From Parasponia andersonii (lineage: Eukaryota > Streptophyta > Magnoliopsida > Rosales > Cannabaceae): DNA of 64,000 nt. A model generated the notes under the pieces. It saw nothing but the letters and a program-made list of their open reading frames with translations, was not told where the DNA came from and did not search any database. Shown here piece after piece: positions 12,887 to 24,981 of the stretch (position 1 is the stretch's first letter; every line of letters starts with the position of its first letter). Both the position numbers and the translations under genes were made by a program. The stretch spans positions 190,364-254,363 of the forward strand of contig JXTB01000544.1 in NCBI GenBank assembly GCA_002914805.1, in the 5' to 3' direction.

Positions 12887-14155
12887 TCAAGCCATTATCT
12901 TGGCAGATCTCACGTAAAGACTATCCACAACCTTGCCGATGTTAGATATGGTTTCCAACGTGGCGGGGTATATGGCATCGGTCTTTGGATCGTCAAAAAT
13001 GACGAGGCATCCAGCACCCTGGTCCAAAGTCCCTGCAAACTTCTTATCCAAAATCATCTGAGACAACTTCTTTTCCACATGATCAATCGGCAGCTCTATA
13101 AGTTCAGCAATATGAGCAATCTCCACTCTTGAGAAAGGTTCAATCAACCTGCAAAGATTCTGCTCCAACAGCGTGTCATAGAGTGACGAAAGGTGCCTGT
13201 GCACTATCGGGTCCTCCTCTAGCTGAGATCTAAAATCACCTAGAGCAGTCTCAAAAAGCTTCAAAGAGCGCTTTGAATAAGCATCGGCAACAGCTTTCAT
13301 GGCATCCAGCTCAGGTCCCACATATTGCAGACCTGCTTTGGATGATATAACTCCTGCAACATCATCAGCTTGGTTCACCATAATTTTACATAGCAACATA
13401 TACTTGAGGCTAAATACAGCCCGAGGATCTTCAAGAGCATTGAAAGCTTCGAATGCCTCAAAGAAGTAGCTATAAGCAGTTTTGTAGTCCTTTTCTTCAG
13501 CATGAAGGATCCCACTCTGCAAATCTATAGTTCCCTGCTGAGCTGGGGGCACATATATAGCATTGGCTGCTGTCCTTGCTGCTGTGAGGGCAGCTTTTGC
13601 TTTAGGAAGATTCCTCAGAGAGAAATGGAGCTTACTCTCCAACAAATCAATGTCCACAAGGAGAAGCTTGTCATCAAGCCTTCTAACTTCCTTGACCAAA
13701 CCTGAGAGAAGGTTTAATGCTTCTGAGTACTCCTTGTTCTCCATCAAAAGAGCTGCAAGCCTGGCCTCCACTCTTTGCCGAAGGAAAGTTCGTTTCTCCT
13801 CACGAGTCCACTGCACCATTTCTTTGCAAAGGGAGATCTGAAGATCAGATGTGCCAGGTATTTTAGCTACTGCATCTATAATTCCACGAACAATCTTTGC
13901 TGTTTTTGCCTTGGGAATCAAGTTAAAGAAAGGCCTCAGTTGGGTGAGAAGGCTCCTGAGATCCTCAGCCCGATTTTCTTGCCTAAGAAGATCTGAAAGA
14001 TTTGCAATGGCCTGTTCCTTTATCCGCAGAGCATCAGAAGAAGAGGATGGGTTCTCAAGAATGCGATAAAGAATAGAGATGGCTTCAGATGGGGCCTTCG
14101 CTTCTAGAGCTTGAGCAATAGAATCGGTAGTGGCTGGTAGATACGATGAAGACAT
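12887..14155 (-). CDS. RPN6: 26S proteasome non-ATPase regulatory subunit RPN6 (PSMD11 family)
   Basis: Lid subunit of the 19S regulatory particle; in this family RPN6 clamps the lid and the ATPase ring to the 20S core for ubiquitin-dependent protein breakdown in cytosol and nucleus. The CDS is one uninterrupted frame of 422 aa, full family length, starting MSSSYLPATT. The frame stays open 29 codons further upstream, but that part crosses a splice acceptor (exon boundary at 14180), so ATG 14153-14155 is the start. An N-terminal alpha-solenoid of TPR-like helices (about 1-220) is followed by the PCI domain (about 225-390), including SLKYMLLCKIMVN and a winged-helix segment around SRVEIAHIAELIELP. 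The C terminus ends YVRSAKIMA. The gene is divergent from nothing nearby and tail-to-tail with the YTH gene. No defects seen. Confidence 0.97.
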   Translation of the reverse strand: MSSSYLPATTDSIAQALEAKAPSEAISILYRILENPSSSSDALRIKEQAIANLSDLLRQENRAEDLRSLLTQLRPFFNLIPKAKTAKIVRGIIDAVAKIPGTSDLQISLCKEMVQWTREEKRTFLRQRVEARLAALLMENKEYSEALNLLSGLVKEVRRLDDKLLLVDIDLLESKLHFSLRNLPKAKAALTAARTAANAIYVPPAQQGTIDLQSGILHAEEKDYKTAYSYFFEAFEAFNALEDPRAVFSLKYMLLCKIMVNQADDVAGVISSKAGLQYVGPELDAMKAVADAYSKRSLKLFETALGDFRSQLEEDPIVHRHLSSLYDTLLEQNLCRLIEPFSRVEIAHIAELIELPIDHVEKKLSQMILDKKFAGTLDQGAGCLVIFDDPKTDAIYPATLETISNIGKVVDSLYVRSAKIMA

Positions 14156-14180
14156 TGTCACTGCTTTGAAATAACTTACC

Positions 14181-14996
14181 CTGCAAAAAAGCAAAGTAGC
14201 CCACAAATTATTGAAATAATAAAAGGTTGTGGCAATCAACAAAGAAATCTAACACATGCTTAACGTAACGCAAATGTTAACTTCTAATCACTTCAAAGCT
14301 AATTTTCCAGTGATGCAGATTTAATTACTTCCTAATATATAAGGAAATAGTATAGAGAGTTCATATCCAATTCAAACCTTCGGTTCAGCCACTCCAACCG
14401 CCTCAACAATCAAAATGTTCTATCCCACATTATTAGCCAATTCCTTCACTCATTGTCATTGCACACAGTACAACAATGAGTGACATCCAATTCTCAGTAG
14501 AGATCCCATTTACACAAATCAAAATGCAACCACTAATTCAGTGTTTATTTTTAATTTTTTTTTCCTCTTATGCCCGATATAAAAGAGAGAAAGGAAAAGC
14601 TAGACAAACATGCAGTTTGAACAGCAATAGTAGGACAGTCTACAGATCATGTTTGCTCGACATAAATAGTCGAATACAGTACACAAGCGGGCCAAAGTCT
14701 TAGATATTATTAGTTTCTTTACAGATTTAAGGATAAAAGAGCCACCAATGGTTTAATCACAGCGAAATTCATATCCTAAATTGCTTCCATAGCAACTAAT
14801 ATCAGTTTAGTTGACAACCCAAACCCCAATTTTCCTTAATAATCACATACTGCACCAAATCCATTCCATTAATTGACAAGGAAAAAAAAAAAAAAAAAAC
14901 CCAATAGCAGATCCTGACGAGGATTGCAGAAAAGAGGGAAAAACATAAACTTTATAAAAAAGTTTCGAAAAGATAGGAGGAACGTCAAGGACTCAC
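14181..14996 (-). other. 5' UTR intron 2 of RPN6
   Basis: On the minus strand a GTGAGT donor (plus 14991-14996) and a TTTTTTGCAG acceptor next to the exon boundary at 14180 delimit an intron of about 0.8 kb, 25 bases before the start codon. Leader introns are common in plant housekeeping genes. A poly-A run at 14881-14900 (plus strand) is the only other feature. Confidence 0.6.
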
Positions 14997-15039
14997 CGAG
15001 TGGTTTTAGCTAGGTTATGCAATGAAGAACTCCCCGAAC
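14997..15039 (-). other. RPN6 5' UTR exon 2 (non-coding, 43 bases)
   Basis: Bounded on the minus strand by TTTTGACAG / GTTCGG (boundary 15039) and CCACTCG / GTGAGT (boundary 14997). Predicted from splice consensus only. Confidence 0.5.
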
Positions 15040-15152
15040 CTGTCAAAATTGAAAGAAACACAAACAAGCCGAATCAGAAAAACCCAATTCAATTAAACCC
15101 CAAAAGCCTAAATTGACATGAAAAAGGGAAAACGAAGAAGAAAACTTCTTAC

Positions 15153-15265
15153 AAATTTTGTTGCGAAATCGGAGAAAAAAAAGAGAGAGAAAAGTAAAGT
15201 AAGGGCTAGTTCTTGTCTCCGTGCAGTGCCTTCTCTTTGGATACCTTGGCGTTTGCTTGCTTATT
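15153..15265 (-). other. RPN6 5' UTR exon 1 and probable promoter-proximal region
   Basis: A minus-strand donor (AATTT / GTAAGAAG, boundary 15153) follows a mixed-composition stretch that is likely the first leader exon. The transcription start is not visible, so the upper limit is a guess. Confidence 0.35.
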
Positions 15266-15979
15266 ATTTATTTATTATTATTATTTGCACAGTATCCACT
15301 TTTTATACCTTGTGCAATTTAAGTCCCTCCATTATTTTTTTTTAAAGAATTAGGTATTTACTTTATGACATCTTTCTCATGCCACCTTTTTGTTGCAATC
15401 GTACCATTAGGTTTGCATTTTATGTTTATTTAGTTTATATTTTTGTATTTTGGATATTATGGACGTTAGTTTTTAGATTCATAATTTATTAACAGGATAG
15501 TCTATATATTTTGACCGAAAAAATCAGCCAGCTCGTCTAAAAAATGGGCTAGGTCAACCCAAAAGATAAAAAATAGAACCTAAATTAACCTATAGGCCCG
15601 TTGAGCCCCTACGTCGGACAAGAATAATATTATTATTATTACAATATTAAAAAATATATTATGTATAATTATTACAGTATTAGTATAAATTTATTTGATG
15701 AGAACAATATAAAATTATTATTTATTCAAAAAACTAAATTTAATGTAACTAATCATTACTATTAAATTATATTTTATAATAATCTATATATATTAATATA
15801 TATAAGACCAATTATGACATAAAAAAATAATAATATAATCAATCATATCATGAAAAAATAAGAATTAAATTAGGAATTTTTTAAAAATTTTAAAAATAGA
15901 ATACTGAAAAAAGAAGTTATCAAATTTTTTACACTATAAATTTGGCTATATAATACATCTATGACTATATTGGTCATAC
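15266..15979. other. AT-rich intergenic DNA
   Basis: Between the presumed RPN6 promoter and the gypsy element. It is mostly A/T with short AT and ATT runs. No gene or RNA is supported. Confidence 0.5.
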
Positions 15980-16636
15980 TGTTACGCCGTGTTCATTTGG
16001 CTCCATAAAGTCCAAATGTTATTGTTTCATGATCTTAAGATCCTCTATATATACATTGCTCACCCAAAAGGACGGAAGAAGACCCTAGAACGTGATGGAT
16101 ACTTCTAGAATGATCAAAAAAGGTCTTGGTCATACTAGAAGACTCTAGTTAGTGCTACTAAGCTCTAGAATGCTTTAAACAAGGCCGATTGGTGCTAGAT
16201 GGTTTGGGATGATCCTAGAAGCTTGTAGAATGATTTAGAAGAGCCAAGATGGTGGGTGAACCTTCTGGAAGGATTTAGGTCATGCTTGCTTTATATTTCT
16301 CTTTATAAATATTTTTGTAGATATTACTATTTTATTTGGCAAGATTCTAGACCCTTTGCAAGATCCTGCTACTTGGTAAAATCATAACCCTTAGCTGGTT
16401 TAAGTTTTGTCTATATAAAGGACCCTTTAGGTTTATTTGTATATAAGTCCTATTTGTGGGTGGTAAGTATTTTAAGAGTAATTTGAAGTTTTCATTTACT
16501 CAAACTCTCTCACCCTTTGCCACTTTGTCTCAAAGCTTACTCTAAGTCCCTTTCTTGAGTATTGGTAGGCTGACTTAGTGTAATAGACCGTACTAAGTAC
16601 TGCACGATTGTTTAGTTTAAGGTTAGAGTCGTGATA
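15980..16636 (+). repeat. 5' LTR of the gypsy chromovirus
   Basis: Starts TGTTACGCC and ends GTCGTGATA, aligning along its whole length with 23826-24475. 'ctatataaaggaccc' near 16411 is a probable LTR TATA box. Confidence 0.85.
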
Positions 16637-18070
16637 ATATGGTATCAGAGCTTTGGTTGCTCATTATATCTTGATGGTCCAAGTGTCTATATGAAGACCA
16701 TAGTTGTAACTCTAGATCCCATCGAAGTTGGTGCTTCTGAACGTGAGCGAGATGAAGGGAAGAAGGGTGCTACCCATGGTAAGTCGAGGGATGTGGTGAC
16801 TAGCTTGGAGGCTAGAGTGTCCTAACTAGAGTCCAACTTCGGTACGTTGGGTAAGCAAGTAGACGATCGAGATGGCCTTTGCGACAGTTTGGAGACTGAG
16901 GATGCAGAGATCCATAATGGCATCAAAGATGCACTTGGTGGGTTGGAGGCCGACTTAAGGCGTGAGATCGAGTCATTTCATTCAAAGATTGCCAAGGTAA
17001 CGGATTTCTTCTAAAGGGAACTCACTAATGTTTTACTTAGAGTAGATAAGATGGGTGGTGATATTACTTTGTGCAAGCGAGCGGTGGCCGCGAGGGTGAC
17101 CACCATTACGACCATTGAGGTCCCTAAACCAAATACCTTCAATGGTACTCGAAATGCTGGGGAAATTGAGAACTTCCTATAGGGACTCGAGCAATACTTC
17201 AAGATCACCGGTGTGATAGACGATGCCATTAAAATTCGTAATGTTTTCTTATATCTAGCCGATATAGCCATGCTATGGTAGAGGCAGAGACACGGGAAGA
17301 TGCTACGAGAGATGTGCACTATAGCCACCTTTGATGACTTCAAGAGAGAGCTTAAGAGGCAATTCTTCCCTAAAAATATCGAAGAGGAGGAGAGAGGTTG
17401 TCTTCCCTGCCTCAAGTAATCTGCTAGTATTAGAGATTACATGAAAGAGTTTACTACACTCTTGCTTGAAGTATCTAACACTTCAGACAAAGATGTCTTA
17501 TTTTTGTTCATGGATAGCCTTCAGAACTAAGCCAAGTTAGAGCTCAAATGCCATGATGTCTAAAACTTGGCCAATGCAATTATTGTAACTAAGAGTCTTA
17601 TTGATTCCTCTACCAACAAGGACCCCTCTAAGGCCAAAGACGAGAAGGTTGGTGGAGTAAAAAATGGAGAAGAGTAAACCAATGGAGGAAAATAGAACAA
17701 AAATAGTTCCTCCTATAGGCACAAGGACAAAGGCAAGGAGAAAGAAGACTGTGAGTTCTCCAAGGCAAGAGCCAAGTGCTTCCTTTGTGATGGGCTATAT
17801 TAGGCATGCGAGTCCTAAGAAGAAAGTTCTCAATGCCTTAATCGCCTTTGAATCAAGCCAAGAAGGAGGTGATAGAGAAGATGGTGGTGCACATATTTGT
17901 TCCCTACAACTCTTTAATATTTTGCAATAGGCCCTTGAGTCATAAGCTAAGTGCTTATTCTTTGTGAATACAACAATCAATGGCAAATCCACCAAAACCT
18001 TGATTGACACGGGTGCATCCCACAACTTTGTCTCTATTAAGAAAGCTAGGTAGTTAGGCTTGTCAATGAC

Positions 18071-20583
18071 TGTGGTGCCCAAGATTCTCACATGCATATT
18101 AAGCCAATAAGGAATATGTTCTAATTGCATATTAGGCATCTAGAAGTTGTTAATACTAGTTTTGTAGTAACATAATCATTCATTATGTTATGTGCATTTA
18201 CATACATGTTATTACACTAATGACTATTGACCCAATGCAGTGTAAAGGTTCAATATCCTCAGAGAGAGAGCTCGGTGTGCTAAAAGAACAAAGAATATAA
18301 TTATGAAAGCAATACTATGTGCACATGCATTGAGATCGTACTTATTGATAACTTAGTCAAATGGTAGTTTTTCGGTAAAATACATCTTTCATGTTTTTCA
18401 GAGCCAAATTCACTGTGTGTTTAACACGTCAAATAGGCTTAATTCAATGTCTAGGACTTATTTATAGCATTTTATTTATCGTCTCCAGGTAAGCACGAGG
18501 TGGCATTCAGGACACTAATTGGTATTTTGTTGCACTAAGCTAGCTTAGATTAAGCTTAATCGCGTAATGTCATTTTTGTGCATTCTAATAATTGAGTGCT
18601 AACACTATGTTTGCATTGTTAATTAGAGTCTAATTGACTTTATTTTTAAGTTTAATGATTGGTTAAGGGGCTAGGCTCCACCAAATTACAATAAGATTGG
18701 CCATATAGGATCATAAGTCAAAGTATGACTAGTTTTCACTTTCTAAGGTAGGATTCACCAACTTTGGCTACACTTGGGTGTATAGGAGTGACCAGCAACG
18801 TGGTGACTATGCTAAGGATGTTTTAGAGCTTGACACATAGAAAGTAATGACCAAAATACCCAAAATACCCCTTAGAATTTAAGTTATGCCATTTCTTAGT
18901 CATTAAGTATCACTTTTAGACCAAATCTGGTCATTTGCATTCCCTTTCTCTCCAGCCACGACCTAAAACTCTCCAATGCTTTTTCTGACTTCTCTCAACT
19001 TCCCTCAAACATTTCCAAGAGTTTCCAAGTGGTAGAACTTGAATTGGAGCCCTAGAAAGCAAGATACACCAAAACTAGTCAAGGTAATTCTATTAAGTTC
19101 TTCTTTTTAAGTCTTGTCCTTTGATTTCAATTCTCTACTTGTTCCCACTTGAATAATGGTTCCTTCAGGTCATATTAAGTTCAAAAATCTAATTCTAAAC
19201 CTAGAGAATCAGTTTGGTGGAGGAAGAAGGCAAGAAATCCAACAAAAGCTCAAACTAGTCAAAGTGAGCATTATGTATGATTTTGAACTTATAGCTAATT
19301 TCTTTTGTGTTAGCCCTTAAACCAAAGTAATTATTTGGTGAATAATGATCCTAGGAACCTTATATATCACTAAAAACATAAAATTTAGATAGAAGATTAA
19401 AGTTAAACCTAAGGCCCCAAAGATTGCTATTTATGGAATTAAGTGTTTTCATGTGTGGTAGATTAAGTTTTCCATATTTTTAATCTGATTTCTTAAACTT
19501 ATAGTATATATTTTATTGATTCTATTAGTTATATTATACTTATTTTATGGTTGATTATGATGGCACACAAGTGTAAAAGTCGTTTAAACTTTGTAAAAGA
19601 TTGAAAGGAATTCAAATGCACTTAGGTTGTTCCAAATGATCCTCTTTGATGTGTATATGTGGGAATTGGATTGTTAATTGTTATGGCAGGTTTAAAACCA
19701 TGATTTTAATCATGTGGGAACGTCCCTAAAATAGGGGAGGTGCTGTCCAAATGTTTTTAAAATGAAATGGCACCATTTAGGAGCAAATGGAATTGTTTTT
19801 ACAAAATTATGTGCCATTTTAGATCATTTTGTGCTAATGAACTAGCATTCATATTTTAAATACTTTTTAACAGTTTTTTAATGCTAGTCATTGACTACCA
19901 AGTACCTTAAGTGATTTATACACTCNNNNNNNNNNNNNNNNNNNNNNNNNNNNNNNNNNNNNNNNNNNNNNNNNNNNNNNNNNNNNNNNNNNNNNNNNNN
20001 NNNNNNNNNNNNNNNNNNNNNNNNNNNNNNNNNNNNNNNNNNNNNNNNNNNNNNNNNNNNNNNNNNNNNNNNNNNNNNNNNNNNNNNNNNNNNNNNNNNN
20101 NNNNNNNNNNNNNNNNNNNNNNNNNNNNNNNNNNNNNNNNNNNNNNNNNNNNNNNNNNNNNNNNNNNNNNNNNNNNNNNACTTACTGAGCTTTAGCTCAT
20201 TTTAGTCTTGTGATGCAGATGAGGAGGCATATTTTGGTGTTGACTAGCTGGTTGCCTGGCTTGCCTTTTTGTCGTCGTGATCATACAGATGTAGACGAGC
20301 TTGACCTGTGGGCGACATTTTTTTGTTTCGAGATATTTTGGTGTAATGTAAATATTACTGCTGATGGCAAAATCGACTGGTGAAAATCTCTTTTGAGTGT
20401 ACATTTTGTAAAGACACTTTTAACAAGAAATGTCATGCAGTTGCTTTTGTCCTAAAGTTCTAGAAAGTTCAAAAAAAAAAAATTGCCCACCTTTTTATCA
20501 AAAAAAAAGATAATGTTTAAAAAAGAATAATACTTCATAGTTTGACTGTATATGAAAATATGGTTAAACTAGGGAGTGTTATA
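18071..20583. mobile_element. Solo LTR (gypsy-type, about 2.5 kb) nested in the chromovirus
   Basis: Bounded by the 5-base target-site duplication ATGAC (18066-18070 and 20584-20588). The left end reads TGTGGTGCCCAAG and the right end GGGAGTGTTATA, a worn form of TG...CA. It aligns with 41335-43912 over most of its length, including shared landmarks such as 'gctagcttagatt' and 'attactgctgatggcaa'. There is no coding content and no second LTR or internal region, so a solo LTR left by recombination is the simplest reading. It contains the 254-base N gap. Confidence 0.85.
19926..20179. other. Assembly gap (254 N)
   Basis: Unknown sequence inside the nested solo LTR. Its right flank, 'acttactgagc', is also the right flank of the single N at 43517 in the sister copy. 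An apparent ORF spanning the Ns has no meaning. Confidence 0.99.
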
Positions 20584-23500
20584 ATGACCAATGGAAAAAG
20601 CTTTTTTAAGGCAGTAAACTCAGCAGCATGCCCTATCCATAGGTTTGTTAATGGTGTCAAAGCTAGCCTAGGTACATGAGCTAGCTAACTTGACTTATCA
20701 GTGGTGTTAATGGACTACTTTGCAGTGGTGCTTGGTTTGGAGTTCCTGGATGCAGTACGGACATTTCCTATTCCTTTTGCTAACTCTATATGTATTATGG
20801 ATGATGAAAATATTTGTGTGGTACTAGCAGAGCGATCCACGAAAGTAAGAAACAAAGTACTCTATGCACTTCAATTCAAGAAGGGCTTGAGAATGAAGGA
20901 GGAGAGTTACTTGGCCATTCTCAAAAACACAATGATGAAGAGTTGGAACCTCAGGGTAACTTGCCAATGCAAGTATAAGTTATCTTGGATAGATTCCAAT
21001 ATATAATGCCTGATGCCTTGTCCAAGAAACTTCCACTTAAGAGAGGGTAGATCGTGAAATCAAGTTTGAGCTAGGCACGAGGCCACCTGTGATGAGTCCT
21101 TATCGAATGACCCTTCTAGAATTGGCGAAACTCTAGAAACAACTTAAGGAATTACTAGATGCGGGTTTCATTAGGCCCTCTAAAGGCCCTTGTGTTGTTC
21201 CAGAAAAAGAAAGATGGCTCTCACTAAGGATGTGTATTGATTACCAGACTCTTAATAAAGTGACAGTGAAGAACAAGTGCCCTATCCTACTTATTGCTGA
21301 CTTGTTCAATCAACTTGGGAACGCTAGATACTTCTCAAAGCTTAATCTGCACTTGGGGTACTACCAAGTGCGCATAGCAGAGGGAGATGAGCCGAAAACC
21401 ACGTGCGTGACAAGGTATGGTGTCTATGAGCTCTTAGTCATGCTATTCGGTCTTACCAGTGTACCTGCTACTTTCTGTACCCTCATGAATAAGCTATTCC
21501 ATCCCAACCTTAATTGATTTGTGATAGTTTATCTTGATGATATAGTTATCTATAGCAAGACCATGGAAGAATGCCTAGAACATTTGAGGAAGGTGTTCGA
21601 GATCTTAAGGGAGGATCAATTATTTATAAAGAAAGAGAAGTGTTCCTTCGCCCAAGAGGAAGTGATGTTAACATGGCATGAGATAAATGATGGGAAGCTT
21701 ATGATGGATGAGGCCAAAGTGCAAGCATCCAAGAGTGGGAACCTCCGAGTAAGGTGCCATAGTTGAGATCCTTCCTTGGACTTATGAACTACTATAGACG
21801 GTTCATCAAGTCCTACTCAGCAAAAGCAGCGCTACTTACTAACCTACTCAAGAAGAATAAATCTTGGGAGTGGACACCCGAATGTCAAGCTTTATTTAAA
21901 GACTTGAAGGGGGCGATGTGTGAGGAGCAGGTTCTTGACTTGCCTGACCATTCCAGGACATATGAACTTCACACGAATACCTTTGACTTTGCTATTAGTG
22001 GTTTACTAATGCAAGATGAGCATCCTATTACTTACGAAAGCCGTAAGCTCAATGACACCGAGAAACGCTATATAGTGTAAGAAAAGGAGATAACTACCAT
22101 CATCCATTGCCTAAGAGTATGGCAACACTACTTGTTGGGTACTCACTTTACGATCATGACCAACAATGTAGCCATAAGCTATTTCCAAACTCAGAAGAAG
22201 TTGAATCCCAGCAAGCTCGGCGGTAAGACTTCTTGGCAAATTTGACTATAGCTTGAATACAAGCTTGAGAAGGTCAATGTGGTAACAGATGCTGTAAGTA
22301 GAAAGGTGGAACTGGCCGCCTTAAGTAGGCCTGATAGCACCTTGATGGAGAAAATCAAGGAAGGGTTAGAACATGATGTTCTTACAAAAAGCCTGCTACT
22401 CCTAGTAAAGGAAGGAAATATAAGACCCTTTTGGCTGAGCAACGGACTTTTCTATACCAAAGGCAACTGACTCTATATACCTATGTAGGGAAACTTAAGA
22501 AAAGAGTTTATAAAAGAGTGCCACAATTCTTTGTGGGCCGGCCACCCAGGTCAGAAATACATTCTTGCTCTTATTAAAGCTATTTACTATTGGTCTCAGT
22601 TGAGGGATAATGTCGAAGCTTATATACAAACTAGTCTTATGTGTCAACAAGACAAGATGAAACAACAATCATCGGACGGATTATTGGGACTCTCCCTATA
22701 TCTGAGAGGTCGTGGGAGAGTGTTTCCATTGATTTTATCACTAGCATGCCTAAGTCGGAAAGCTTTGACAGTATTATAGTGATGGTTGATCGCTTAAATA
22801 AGTATGCCACCTTCATACTTATTTCACCTGATTACCCTGCCGATGAGACCGTGCGGCTCTTTATAAAGTATTTTGTGAAGTTTTGAGGAGTTCCATCGAA
22901 CATTGTAAGTGACTGTGACCTTCAGTTCACTGGAAGGTTTTAGATGGAATTATTCAAATTGATGGGTTCGGACTTGAACTTTTCTTCTAGCTTTCATCTC
23001 TAAAGCGATGGTCAGACGGAGAGAGTGAACGCCTTGCTGGAGCTATATTTGAGGCACTTTGTGAGTGCCAATCAAAAAGACCGGGCAAAATTACTTGATA
23101 TAGACCAATTTTTCTTTAACCTCCAAAGGAATGAGTTCACAGGTAAAAGCCTCTTTGAGATAGTTATGGGTCAACAACCTATAACTCTACATACTTTAGC
23201 AATGAGTTATGGTGGGAAAAGTCCAATACTATTCAAGTTGCTAAGGCATGACATGAATTTGCGGAGTTAGCTAAGGTCTACTTGAACAAAGCTTCTAAGA
23301 GAACAAAAAAGTAGGTCGACAAAAAGAGGAGACATATTGAGTACCAAGAGGAAAATTTAGTCCTTGTTAAATTGCTACTACAATAATTCAAAACCTTGAG
23401 GAAGATCCATAAAGGATTGGTACTTAAGTACAAAGTTCCATTCTCGATACTCAAGTGTATAGGCAACGTCTCCCATAAGCTCCAATTCCTTGTCAAGTTA

Positions 23501-23825
23501 AAGATCTTTCATGTCATCTATGTAAGTATGCTGAAACCATACCATGAAAATGAGAAAGATCCTTCAAGTGATGAGTCCAAAAGGGCTCTTACTATGGTAG
23601 TAACCTCTTTTGATAAATAGGTAGAGTGTATTCTAGCTGATCGCTTGATCTGTCGATGTGGTGTGCCTAACTATCGAGAATACTTGATGAAATATTAGAA
23701 TTTGCACGAGGCCGAGGCTAGCTGGGAGTATGAGAATGCCTTATGGTAATTCAAATGCCATATCAAGCAATTCAAGTCTGATTGCGCGATGGAGACATCA
23801 CGAACTTGAGTAGGGGAGGGTATTC

Positions 23826-24475
23826 TGTCCCGCTCATTTGGCTCCCTAAAGTCCAAATGTTACTGTCTCATGACCCTAAGATCTTCTATATATATACTGC
23901 TCACCCAAGAGAATAGGGAAAGACCTAAGAATATAATGGACACTTCTAGAATGATCAAGAGAGGTTTTAGTCATACTAGAAGTAGTTAGCGCTACTAAGT
24001 TCTAAAAGGTTCTAGACAAGGCCGGTTAGTACTAGATGACTTTGAATGATCTTAGAAGCTCTTAGAATGACTTAGAAGAGCAAAAATGGTGGGTGAACCT
24101 CCTAAAAGAATCTAGGCCATGCTTGTTCTAGATTTCTCCTTGTAAATATTTTTGTAGATATTACTATTTTATTTGGGAAGATTCTAGACGCTTTGGAAGA
24201 TCATACTATTTGATACGATCATAACCCTTAGTTTGTTTAGGCTTTACCTATATAAAGGACCCTTTAGGTTCATTTGTATATAAGTCCTATTTGTGAGAGT
24301 TGTAAGTATTCTAAAAATAATTCAAACCCTTTATCTACTCAAACTCTCTTATCCTTTGTCACTTTGTCTCAAAGCTTACTCTAAGTCTCTTTCTTGAGTA
24401 TTGGTAGGTTGATTTAGTACAATAGACCATATTAAGTGCTACACGATTGTCTAGTTTAAGACTAGGATCATGACA
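23826..24475 (+). repeat. 3' LTR of the gypsy chromovirus
   Basis: Starts TGTCCCGCTC after a purine-rich tract and ends ATCATGACA. Partner of 15980-16636. Confidence 0.85.
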
Positions 24476-24625
24476 ATATGCTTATTAATGAATTGAGAAT
24501 CTAATAAACTACTAAATTTTTTCCTTTCTTGAAAAGGGTACAAGTATATCCTATATAAAAGTTGCAAAACTCATGGAAGCTCCATTAGTTGATTACCACA
24601 TGAGGTTTTCTTTTATTTTATTTTT

Positions 24626-24981
24626 GGAAAATACCATTTTTATACCTTATATTTGGACATTTTATTCAGTTGGTACCTTGTGTTTTGATTATTATCATCA
24701 CTTTTAGATTTAATATTTGTGACAAATTTATACCGTGACACTAATTTAGAGCAGTTTATTTACCAAGATAATTTAATAAACTTATTATCGAATAAGTTTT
24801 TATATGATTTATTTTCAATTTTTTAAATGACTTTTTGGTAAATTAACTGCTCTAAATTAGTGTTAGGATATAAAGTTATAACATACTTAAAATCTAAAGG
24901 TGAATGTTGATAATAACTAAAATATAAGATACAATTTGAACAAAATATCAAAATACAAGGTATAAAAGTAATATTATCCCC
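24626..24981. mobile_element. Fold-back MITE (about 356 bases)
   Basis: Two long inverted arms of roughly 130-150 bases face each other. 'ataccatttttatacctt' at the left pairs with 'aaggtataaaagtaatatt' at the right, and 'gacactaatttagagcag' near 24737 pairs with 'ctgctctaaattagtgtt' near 24848. No coding capacity. It is a non-autonomous DNA transposon of unassigned superfamily. Confidence 0.75.

Larger units (their letters stand above)
15980..24475 (+). mobile_element. Ty3/gypsy chromovirus retrotransposon, broken, with a nested solo LTR
   Basis: LTRs at 15980-16636 and 23826-24475 bracket the element. A primer-binding site TGGTATCAGAGC (16640-16651, initiator Met tRNA type) follows the 5' LTR, and a purine-rich tract (about 23810-23822) precedes the 3' LTR. 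Parts in order: gag (about 16690-17930), protease with its DTGAS motif (about 18008), reverse transcriptase (about 21060-21780), RNase H (to about 22200), integrase (about 22500-23150) and a chromodomain-like C terminus (about 23620-23780), which marks it as a chromovirus. The element is a fossil with many breaks. The LTRs differ at roughly one site in seven, mostly C/T and G/A, suggesting an age of several million years. No clear target-site duplication was found. A 2.5 kb solo LTR of another family sits between protease and reverse transcriptase. Confidence 0.92.

Noticed and set aside
13502-14069. Several plus-strand ORFs opposite RPN6
   Set aside because: Shadows of the conserved minus-strand RPN6 coding sequence.
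17011-17415. 134-codon minus-strand ORF in the gypsy element
   Set aside because: Opposite strand to the gag region of a fossil element; a chance frame.
19911-20195. ORF made almost wholly of X residues
   Set aside because: It spans the run of N and carries no sequence information.
15975-24480. Target-site duplication for the gypsy chromovirus
   Set aside because: The flanks (catac and atatg) do not match; the site has probably decayed.
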